DNA from: an uncultured Clostridia bacterium
Lineage (GTDB): Bacteria > Bacillota > Clostridia > TANB77 > CAG-508
Length of the DNA: 64,000 bases
NCBI GenBank assembly: GCA_934162205.1
Contig: CAKPIA010000006.1
Span: 1 to 64,000 of the forward strand
Reading direction: 5' to 3'
The position numbers were made by a program, and so were the translations under genes. The notes beneath the pieces were generated by a model. That model was not told where the DNA came from, did no database searches, and was given only the letters and a program-made list of their open reading frames with translations. This document shows, piece after piece, positions 1 to 5,804 of the stretch. How positions within the stretch are numbered: position 1 is the first letter of the stretch; every line of letters begins with the position of its first letter.

Positions 1-77
1 CAATACCAGAAGGTGCTAAAAAAATAGTGATTTCAGGAGACGCAAATAGAACAAACTTATATGAAATATCAATTTTT
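1..77 (+). repeat. 77-bp direct repeat, copy 1
   Basis: Bases 1-77 are identical to 544-620. The offset of 543 bp is 181 codons, so the repeat is in frame and encodes the stretch from IPEGAKKIVISG to NLYEISIF. The copy probably continues upstream of the window. Confidence 0.95.
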
Positions 78-629
78 GATAATCCAGGTATAAATGTTCA
101 AAAAGTTTATCCTACATTAACATCTTATGGTGTAGAACAAGGATATGATATTGCACAAATAAATTACTTTTCTACTTCATTACAGAGATTATATAAAATA
201 GATGATGGAGATTGGACTAATTATCAAGATAAAAAAATAAAATTAGATATAGGAAAAACAATATATGTAAAGGGAATTGATAAATATGGAACTGAAACTA
301 ATGTGGTAAGTTATAAAGCAGCATTAGCTTCAGATGCATTAGGTGTAGCAGCATATGATGGAAATAAAAGTACGTATGCAATAGGTGGAACAATTAATAT
401 AGACGAATCAGCAATAGGAAAACAAGTAGCCACAGAAACGTATGCATATATGAGCTCAATAACACTTACGATATATGATGAGTTAGGAAACAAAATATAT
501 TCAAAAAGTATAACAAAAACAAATCTTAGCAGTCCTTTATTTACAATACCAGAAGGTGCTAAAAAAATAGTGATTTCAGGAGACGCAAATAGAACAAACT
601 TATATGAAATATCAATTTTTAATAATTGA
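1..629 (+). CDS. Surface protein C-terminal part (5' partial), repeat-containing
   Basis: The frame is open from the window edge, so the N-terminus is missing; about 208 residues are visible up to TGA at 627-629. One segment (about residues 55-100) has a beta-rich, Ig-like look, with YKIDDGDW, a basic strand and IYVKGIDKYGTETN before VSYKA, as often seen in modular clostridial surface proteins. The extreme C-terminus repeats at DNA level the first 77 bases of the window, so the protein carries at least two copies of a unit of about 181 residues. No LPXTG motif or C-terminal membrane segment is seen. The gene entering at 63304 is a prepilin-like surface protein; this may be the tail of a similar one, but that is inference. 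Function unknown. Confidence 0.7.
   Translation, partial: IPEGAKKIVISGDANRTNLYEISIFDNPGINVQKVYPTLTSYGVEQGYDIAQINYFSTSLQRLYKIDDGDWTNYQDKKIKLDIGKTIYVKGIDKYGTETNVVSYKAALASDALGVAAYDGNKSTYAIGGTINIDESAIGKQVATETYAYMSSITLTIYDELGNKIYSKSITKTNLSSPLFTIPEGAKKIVISGDANRTNLYEISIFNN
544..620 (+). repeat. 77-bp direct repeat, copy 2
   Basis: Second in-frame copy of the unit that opens the window. It diverges one base after position 620 and the gene stops nine bases later, so this copy is the last repeat of the protein. Confidence 0.95.
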
Positions 630-640
630 GTTGTAGGTGT

Positions 641-668
641 TTGAAAATTTTTACATTTATTTTATAGT
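641..668 (+). promoter_or_regulatory. Possible promoter of the FxLYD-like gene pair
   Basis: TTGAAA (641-646), a 16-base spacer and TATAGT (663-668) lie 50 bases ahead of the start at 718. The match is moderate, and A+T-rich spacers give such hits by chance. Confidence 0.4.
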
Positions 669-717
669 ATAACAAATAACTCTAGAAAATAAGTTTTACT
701 AAACAAAGGAGGAAAAA

Positions 718-1167
718 ATGAGAGATTCAGAGAAAAAAGGAATAATAATATTGATAATAGTGTCAATATTAATAATAAGCATAATATTTATAGCGACAAG
801 AAATAAAAATAAGAAAAATAATGAAGAAGCAAAACAAAACGAACAAGTACAAACAACAGAAAATGGAGTAAAACAAGCAACAAGTGGAAAACTACAAGAA
901 ACTAAAGTAGTAGGAGATTTAGAAATAAGTGATATACAAATAACAGAAGAAGATGGATTAGCAACAATAACAGCATCAGTAAAAAATAATTCAGGAGTAT
1001 CAAAAAACGAATTTCCAATGAAAATAAGAGTATTAAATCAATCAGGAGAAACAATACAAGAAGTAGGAGCATATGTAGGAAAGATGCAAGCAGATGAAAC
1101 AAGAGGAATAAATGCATCAGTAAATATGGATATTTCACAAATATATGATATCGAAATAGAATTATAA
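718..1167 (+). CDS. Membrane-anchored FxLYD-like domain protein
   Basis: 149 residues behind AAAGGAGG. Residues 8-26 form one hydrophobic segment (IIILIIVSILIISIIFIA), followed by a Lys/Asn/Gln-rich linker (27-60) and a C-terminal beta domain (about 61-149) built like FxLYD/CARDB-type domains: DLEISDIQITEEDG, TASVKNNSG, MKIRVLNQSGETIQEV, then a Tyr-rich final strand. The likely topology is an N-in anchor with the domain outside. It sits 10 bases before a shorter gene of the same plan, so the two form a pair. Codons end very largely in A, unlike the T-richer housekeeping genes downstream. The domain call rests on pattern only; function unknown. Confidence 0.75.
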   Translation: MRDSEKKGIIILIIVSILIISIIFIATRNKNKKNNEEAKQNEQVQTTENGVKQATSGKLQETKVVGDLEISDIQITEEDGLATITASVKNNSGVSKNEFPMKIRVLNQSGETIQEVGAYVGKMQADETRGINASVNMDISQIYDIEIEL

Positions 1168-1177
1168 GGTGGTAAAA

Positions 1178-1579
1178 ATGAAAAATAAAAAAGCAATTAT
1201 AATAATATTGATAATAGTTGTTGTTATATTAATAATATTAGGATTAAAGAATATTTTAAATAATAATAAAAATAAAAGCACAACAATAGAAAATAATGTA
1301 GCAACAAGTGAAATAGAAATACAAAAAGTAACTTTTAGTAATATAACTAAAAAATACGAAAATGGAATAACAACAATAAGAGCAGAAATGATAAATAATA
1401 CAAACAATAAAAAAGATTTTACGGTAAAAATAATCTTAAAAAATGAACAAGGACAAGAAGTGCAAAATATGATACAAATAGTAGAAAATTTAGAGCCAAA
1501 TAAAAAGAAAATATTAAGTACAGGGATAATGGGAGATTACACAAATATAAAAGATATAGAGTTTGAGGTTATAAAATAG
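1178..1579 (+). CDS. Membrane-anchored FxLYD-like protein, paralogue of the previous gene
   Basis: 133 residues. An in-frame GTG at 1169 lies inside the Shine-Dalgarno sequence AAGGTGG, so ATG 1178 is preferred. Residues 4-22 are a strongly hydrophobic anchor, then an Asn/Lys-rich linker, then a domain of about 90 residues with the same strand pattern as its neighbour: EIEIQKVTFSNITKKYENG, AEMINNTNNKKDFTVKI, LKNEQGQEVQNM and a closing DIEFEV. It is co-directional with the 718 gene and ends at a strong terminator. Probably a tandem duplication followed by divergence. Function unknown. Confidence 0.75.
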   Translation: MKNKKAIIIILIIVVVILIILGLKNILNNNKNKSTTIENNVATSEIEIQKVTFSNITKKYENGITTIRAEMINNTNNKKDFTVKIILKNEQGQEVQNMIQIVENLEPNKKKILSTGIMGDYTNIKDIEFEVIK

Positions 1580-1585
1580 TAAATA

Positions 1586-1625
1586 AAAAGAAATACAGGT
1601 AAATAAGTACCTGTATTTCTTTTTT
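1586..1625 (+). terminator. Rho-independent terminator
   Basis: A 15-bp stem AAAAGAAATACAGGT / ACCTGTATTTCTTTT with an 8-base loop, followed by more T, closes the FxLYD-like pair. Confidence 0.9.
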
Positions 1626-1658
1626 AAAAAATTATATTAATATTCTATAAAAAAACAG

Positions 1659-1687
1659 TTGACAACCATAAATATAAATGATAAAAT
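1659..1687 (+). promoter_or_regulatory. Sigma-A promoter of rplU-rpmA
   Basis: A perfect TTGACA (1659-1664), a 17-base spacer and TAAAAT (1682-1687). The predicted start near 1694 leaves a leader of about 95 bases. Confidence 0.85.
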
Positions 1688-1693
1688 TAATAA

Positions 1694-1775
1694 CTGTAAT
1701 CCGCTTAGTCAAGGTACATAAAAGTCAATTAAGTTTGTCTACCTTTTTTTAAGGATTAGCGAGTATACGAATAAG
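1694..1775 (+). ncRNA. L21 leader (ribosomal protein leader RNA)
   Basis: The leader folds into two nested helices, TAATCC (1697-1702) with GGATTA (1753-1758) and AAGGTA (1711-1716) with TACCTT (1740-1745). Conserved-looking flanks CCGCTTAG and AGGATTAGCGAG match my memory of the Firmicutes L21 leader. Its position directly ahead of rplU fits autogenous control by the ribosomal protein. A covariance-model search for the L21_leader family would settle it. Confidence 0.8.
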
Positions 1776-1789
1776 GAGGTGCATTTTAA

Positions 1790-2155
1790 ATGTACGCAAT
1801 AATCGAAAGTTGTGGAAAACAATACAAAGTAGCAGAAGGTGATGTTGTATTTTTCGAAAAATTAGATACAGAAGAAGGTAAAAAAGTAACTTTTTCAAAC
1901 GTTGTTTTAGTATCTGATGGAGAAAAAGTACAAGTAGGAAGTCCTTATGTTAAAGGTGTAAAAGTTGAAGGTAAAGTAGTTTCACATGGTAAAGGTAAAA
2001 AAATCATTGTTTTCAAAATGAAAGCAAAAAAGAACTACAGAAGAAAACAAGGACATAGACAACCATATACAAAAGTTGAAATTACATCTATAAAAACAGC
2101 AACAGCTAAGAAAGCAACAAAGACAGAAGAAACAGCTGAAAAAGCTGAAGCTTAA
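1790..2155 (+). CDS. rplU: 50S ribosomal protein L21
   Basis: 121 residues behind AAGGAGG. The L21 core is unmistakable: MYAIIESCGKQYKVAEGD at the start, then VVLVSDGEKVQVGSPYVKG and the basic 23S rRNA-binding stretch KAKKNYRRKQGHRQPYTKV. The core ends near residue 103; a tail of about 18 residues rich in Lys, Ala, Thr and Glu is added, longer than the usual ~102-residue protein. It is preceded by an L21 leader RNA and followed 57 bases later by rpmA. The Prp protease gene usually found between rplU and rpmA in Firmicutes is missing. Confidence 0.97.
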   Translation: MYAIIESCGKQYKVAEGDVVFFEKLDTEEGKKVTFSNVVLVSDGEKVQVGSPYVKGVKVEGKVVSHGKGKKIIVFKMKAKKNYRRKQGHRQPYTKVEITSIKTATAKKATKTEETAEKAEA

Positions 2156-2212
2156 TTAAATTAAAATTTATTTGTAGAAGATATATACAAAAACCGAAGG
2201 GAGTGAGATTAA

Positions 2213-2581
2213 ATGGCTCATAAAAAAGGTCAAGGTAGTAGTCATAACGGTAGAGAGAGTGAATCTAAAAGACTTGGTGTAAAAAGAGCAGACGGACAAT
2301 TTGTTCTTGCTGGTAATATATTAATGAGACAAAGAGGAACAAAATTACATCCAGGAAATAATGTAGGAAAAGGTAGCGATGATACATTATATGCATTAGT
2401 TGATGGTATTGTTAAATTTGAAAGAAAAGGTAGAGATAAAAAACAAGTTAGTGTTTACCCAGTAGAAGCAGTAGAAACAGCAAAGAAAGAAGTAGCTGAA
2501 AAAGAAACTGCAAAAAAAGAAGTTAAAGCAAAATCAACAACAAAAAAGACTACAAAAAAAGAAATAGTTAAAGAAGCATAA
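2213..2581 (+). CDS. rpmA: 50S ribosomal protein L27, no cleavable N-terminal extension
   Basis: 122 residues; ribosome site GGGAGTGAG. It begins directly with the mature-type N-terminus MAHKKGQGSSHNGRESESK, the part that reaches the peptidyl-transferase centre. Most Firmicutes L27 carry an extra leader of about nine residues ending in a Phe-containing Prp cleavage site. Here a TAA codon lies immediately upstream in frame (2210-2212), so no leader can be hidden by a wrong start. The L27 core runs to about residue 88 (KQVSVYPVE) and is followed by a Lys/Glu/Ala/Thr-rich tail of about 34 residues. Co-transcribed with rplU and closed by a terminator at 2587. Confidence 0.97.
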   Translation: MAHKKGQGSSHNGRESESKRLGVKRADGQFVLAGNILMRQRGTKLHPGNNVGKGSDDTLYALVDGIVKFERKGRDKKQVSVYPVEAVETAKKEVAEKETAKKEVKAKSTTKKTTKKEIVKEA

Positions 2582-2586
2582 TTACG

Positions 2587-2621
2587 AAACAACTCTATAA
2601 ATAGAGTTGTTTTTATTTTTT
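2587..2621 (+). terminator. Rho-independent terminator after rpmA
   Basis: A 10-bp stem AAACAACTCT / AGAGTTGTTT, 6-base loop and T-rich tail. The descending arm contains TTGTTT, usable as the -35 box of the next promoter. Confidence 0.9.
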
Positions 2622-2635
2622 AAATATAGTATAAT
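2607..2635 (+). promoter_or_regulatory. Putative trpS-obgE promoter overlapping the rpmA terminator
   Basis: TTGTTT (2607-2612) in the 3' arm of the terminator stem, a 17-base spacer and a perfect TATAAT (2630-2635), 28 bases before the trpS start. Confidence 0.6.
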
Positions 2636-2663
2636 AATATAGAATTTTTAAGAGGTGAGAATT

Positions 2664-3680
2664 ATGGGTAAAAAAAGAATTTTAACTGGAGATAGACCAA
2701 CAGGAAGATTACATATTGGACATTATTTTGGATCACTTCAAAATAGAGTAAAATTACAAGATGACGAGAATTATGATCAATTTATATTAATAGCAGATGT
2801 TCAAGCTTTAACAGATAATTTTAATAATCCAGAAAAAGTAAGAAAAAATGTAAGAGAAGTTGCAATGGATTATTTATCAGTAGGGATAGATCCAGAGAAA
2901 ACAACTATATATATACAATCAATGATACCAGAAGTTGCAGAACTTACTGTGTTTTATTCTAACTTAGTAACAATTGCAAGACTTCAAAGAAACCCAACTG
3001 TAAAAACAGAAATTGCTCAAAAGAAGGATTTATTTGGAGAAAGTGTTACATATGGATTTTTAGGTTATCCAGTAAGTCAAGCAGCAGATATTACATGTTT
3101 TAATGGAGAATTAGTTCCAGTAGGAGAAGATCAATTACCTCTTATTGAACAATGTAGAGAAATAGTTAGAAAGTTTAATAATATTTATGGAGATGTATTA
3201 AAAGAACCACAAGCATTATTGTCATCTGCAAAAAGAATAAAAGGTCTAGATGGAAACGAAAAAATGGGAAAATCATTAGGAAATGCAATATATTTATCAG
3301 ATTCTGATGAAGAAATAACAAGAAAAGTAATGAGTGCAGTTACAGATCCAAATAGAATAAAAAAAGATGATTTAGGAAATCCTGATGTATGTATGGTTGC
3401 ATATTATCATAAATTGTTTACAAATCCAGAAGATGTAAAAACAGTATGTGAAGAATGTAAAGCTGGTAAAAGAGGTTGTGTAGCTTGTAAAAGACAATTG
3501 GCACAAAATATAATAGATTACTTAAAACCTATAAAAGAAAAAAGAAAATATTATGAAGAAAGACCTGAATTAGTAGATGAAATACTATTAAAAGGAACAA
3601 AAAAAGCACAAGAAGAAGCTAAAAAAACAATGAAAGAAGTAAAAGAAGCAATGATGCTTAATTATTTTAAAGGAGAATAA
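2664..3680 (+). CDS. trpS: Tryptophanyl-tRNA synthetase, with a Cys motif like the [4Fe-4S] type
   Basis: 338 residues; class I enzyme charging tRNA-Trp. The GTG at 2655 lies within the ribosome site AGAGGTG, so ATG 2664 is the start. The HIGH motif is LHIGH (residues 16-20); the second signature is KMGKS (about 200-204), a variant of KMSKS. The C-terminal half has Cys243, Cys262, Cys265, Cys272 and Cys275 in the string CEECKAGKRGCVACK. The spacing C-x21-C-x6-C-x2-C is nearly that described for Thermotoga maritima TrpRS, which binds a [4Fe-4S] cluster near the anticodon-binding region; a cluster here is inference. It lies two bases from obgE, inside the usual rplU-rpmA-obgE string. Confidence 0.95.
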   Translation: MGKKRILTGDRPTGRLHIGHYFGSLQNRVKLQDDENYDQFILIADVQALTDNFNNPEKVRKNVREVAMDYLSVGIDPEKTTIYIQSMIPEVAELTVFYSNLVTIARLQRNPTVKTEIAQKKDLFGESVTYGFLGYPVSQAADITCFNGELVPVGEDQLPLIEQCREIVRKFNNIYGDVLKEPQALLSSAKRIKGLDGNEKMGKSLGNAIYLSDSDEEITRKVMSAVTDPNRIKKDDLGNPDVCMVAYYHKLFTNPEDVKTVCEECKAGKRGCVACKRQLAQNIIDYLKPIKEKRKYYEERPELVDEILLKGTKKAQEEAKKTMKEVKEAMMLNYFKGE

Positions 3681-3681
3681 A

Positions 3682-4956
3682 ATGTTTACTGATTATACAA
3701 AAATATTTATAAAAGCCGGAGATGGCGGGAATGGTGCAACATCTTTTAGAAGAGAAAAATATGTTGCAGCAGGAGGTCCTGATGGCGGAGATGGTGGAAG
3801 AGGTGGAAATATTTATTTTAAAGTAGATCCTGATTCTAACACATTGATAGATTTTAGATATAACAAAAAATTTAAAGCAGGCAATGGCGAAAATGGTAGT
3901 GGAAGTCATTGTAATGGAAAATATGGAGAAGATTTATATATAAAAGTTCCAATAGGTACTGTTGTTAAAAATGCGGAAACAGGAAAAGTTGTAGCAGATT
4001 TATCAAAGGAAGGACAAGTGGAATTAATATTAAATGGTGGAAGAGGTGGAAAAGGTAATTCTCATTTTGCTACTGCAACAAGACAAGCTCCTAGATTTTC
4101 TCAAGATGGTGAAAAAGGCGAAGAAAAAGAACTTATATTAGAACTTAAACTTTTAGCTGATGTAGGTTTATTAGGATTTCCAAATGTAGGAAAATCAACG
4201 TTTTTATCAATGACAACAGAAGCTAGACCTAAAATTGCAAATTATCATTTTACAACATTAGAGCCTAATTTAGGAGTTGTAAAAACAGATTTTGGTGATA
4301 GCTTCGTGATTGCTGATATTCCAGGAATTATCCAAGGAGCGAGTGAGGGTGTTGGACTTGGTATACAATTTTTAAGACATGTTGAAAGAACAAGACTTTT
4401 ATTACATGTTATTGATGTATCTGGAATGGAAGGAAGAAATCCTGTTCAAGATTTTTATGAAATAAATGAAGAATTGAAAAAGTATAGTGAAAAATTAAGT
4501 CAAAGAAAACAAATAATTGTTGCTAATAAAATAGATGTAATGCAAGATGATAGTGGATTAAAAGAGCTAGAAAAATTGGCAAAAGAAAAGGATTTAGAGT
4601 TATTTAAAATTTCAGCTGTAACAGGAGAAGGAATAAAAGAATTAATAACTAGGGTTTGTGAAGTATTAAAAACACTTCCAAAAGAAGAATTAATAGATAT
4701 TGAAGATAAAGTTGTATATACATTAGAAGATAAAGATCAAGAATGGGATATAAGAAAAGAAAAAGATGAGTATATAGTAGAAGGAAAAGCTATTGAAAGA
4801 TTAATGGGAAGAGTTAATATTCAAGATAATGAATCTATGTATTATTTCCAAAAATGTATTAGAAATATGGGAATAGAACAAAGACTTAAAGAAATTGGTG
4901 TTAAAGAAGGAGATACAGTAAGATTTTTAGATTTTTATTTTGAATGGTATAACTAA
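3682..4956 (+). CDS. obgE: Obg GTPase (ribosome assembly / stress)
   Basis: 424 residues, the usual length for three-domain Obg. Residues 1-158 form the Gly-rich Obg fold (AGDGGNGATSFRREKYV, GGDGGRGGN). The GTPase domain follows, with G1 GFPNVGKST (about 165-173), G3 DIPGIIQGASEGVGLG and G4 ANKID. The last 80 residues are the OCT domain (EGKAIERLMGRVNI). It starts two bases after trpS with its own AAGGAGA site. The role known for the family is a late step of 50S assembly and guanine-nucleotide sensing. Confidence 0.97.
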   Translation: MFTDYTKIFIKAGDGGNGATSFRREKYVAAGGPDGGDGGRGGNIYFKVDPDSNTLIDFRYNKKFKAGNGENGSGSHCNGKYGEDLYIKVPIGTVVKNAETGKVVADLSKEGQVELILNGGRGGKGNSHFATATRQAPRFSQDGEKGEEKELILELKLLADVGLLGFPNVGKSTFLSMTTEARPKIANYHFTTLEPNLGVVKTDFGDSFVIADIPGIIQGASEGVGLGIQFLRHVERTRLLLHVIDVSGMEGRNPVQDFYEINEELKKYSEKLSQRKQIIVANKIDVMQDDSGLKELEKLAKEKDLELFKISAVTGEGIKELITRVCEVLKTLPKEELIDIEDKVVYTLEDKDQEWDIRKEKDEYIVEGKAIERLMGRVNIQDNESMYYFQKCIRNMGIEQRLKEIGVKEGDTVRFLDFYFEWYN

Positions 4957-4965
4957 AAAATAAAT

Positions 4966-5007
4966 AAAAATGTTAAGCAAAATCAAATTTTTGTTTGACA
5001 TTTTTTT
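4966..5007 (+). terminator. Rho-independent terminator after obgE
   Basis: A 17-bp stem (4966-4982 with 4989-5005, two G-T wobbles), a 6-base loop, then a T run. The lexA -35 box TTGACA lies inside the descending arm. Confidence 0.85.
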
Positions 5008-5023
5008 GTTTGTGTGATATTAT
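4995..5023 (+). promoter_or_regulatory. lexA promoter
   Basis: A perfect TTGACA (4995-5000), a 17-base spacer and TATTAT (5018-5023) with a TG extension at 5015-5016, 32 bases ahead of lexA. No GAAC-N4-GTTC type SOS operator is seen around it. Confidence 0.8.
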
Positions 5024-5054
5024 TGAAAAAAATAATAAATGGGAGTGATTTGTA

Positions 5055-5705
5055 ATGCCAAGAAGTAAAGCAGAAATAAATAAAAGAGAAAAAGCTATAT
5101 TAAAATTTATAGAAAAACAAATAATGACAGATGGATATCCACCATCAGTTAGAGAGATTGGTAAAGCTGTAGGATTAAGTTCAACAGCAACAGTACATGG
5201 ATATTTAGCAAAACTAGAAGAAAAAGGATATATTAAAAAAGAAGATAAAAAAGGAAGAACATTAAAATTACTAAAAGGTGGTTCAGGAGAACCATTAATG
5301 AAATCAAGCAAAGATTTTTATACACAAAAAGAATTAGTAGATGTTCCAATTATAGGAAAAATAACAGCTGGTGAACCTATATTAGCAGTTGAAAATGTTA
5401 CAGACACATTCCCAATTCCAATAGATTTTGTAGGAAATTCAGAAAGCTTTATGCTTACAGTTAGAGGAGAAAGTATGATTGAAGCTGGAATATTAGATGG
5501 AGATTATATTCTAGTAAAAAAACAAAATACAGCAAGAAATGGCGAAATTGTTGTTGCGTTAATTGGAGAAGAAGCAACAGTTAAAACATTTTATAAAGAA
5601 ACAGATCATATTCGTTTACAACCAGAAAATTCTACAATGGATCCAATAATAGTTCCAACATGTGAAATACTTGGAAAAGTTGCTGGTGTATTTAGAAAAA
5701 TGTAA
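5055..5705 (+). CDS. lexA: LexA repressor / autoprotease
   Basis: 216 residues behind GGGAGTG. The N-terminal winged helix has VREIGKAVGLSSTATVHGY as its recognition region. The cleavage site is Ala105-Gly106 (ITAGEP). The catalytic dyad is Ser140 (RGESM) and Lys177 (ATVKTF). This is a complete S24-family protein that should cleave itself with RecA* and control the SOS response. It has its own promoter and terminator and is monocistronic. A classical Gram-positive SOS box was not found upstream, so autoregulation, if present, uses a divergent operator. Confidence 0.97.
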   Translation: MPRSKAEINKREKAILKFIEKQIMTDGYPPSVREIGKAVGLSSTATVHGYLAKLEEKGYIKKEDKKGRTLKLLKGGSGEPLMKSSKDFYTQKELVDVPIIGKITAGEPILAVENVTDTFPIPIDFVGNSESFMLTVRGESMIEAGILDGDYILVKKQNTARNGEIVVALIGEEATVKTFYKETDHIRLQPENSTMDPIIVPTCEILGKVAGVFRKM

Positions 5706-5730
5706 AATAATTAAAAATTTAATTTATATA

Positions 5731-5766
5731 AAAACAGATAATTAGTTGATAATTATCTGTTTTTAT
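5731..5766 (+). terminator. Rho-independent terminator after lexA
   Basis: A perfect 14-bp stem AAAACAGATAATTA / TAATTATCTGTTTT with a 5-base loop. It is A-T rich but long. TTGATA in its loop and 3' arm, 17 bases from TAGTAT (5769-5774), may serve as a weak promoter for the next gene. Confidence 0.8.
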
Positions 5767-5804
5767 GATAGTATACCTTTGAAAAAAATGATTGGAGAGA
5801 ACGT

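Noticed and set aside
902..1407. Leucine-rich open frames on the - strand opposite the FxLYD-like genes
   Set aside because: They arise from A-ending codons on the + strand, have no ribosome sites and give low-complexity products.
4984..4997. CAAATTTTTGTTTG as a LexA box
   Set aside because: It lacks the GAAC/GTTC half-sites and is explained as part of the terminator stem.
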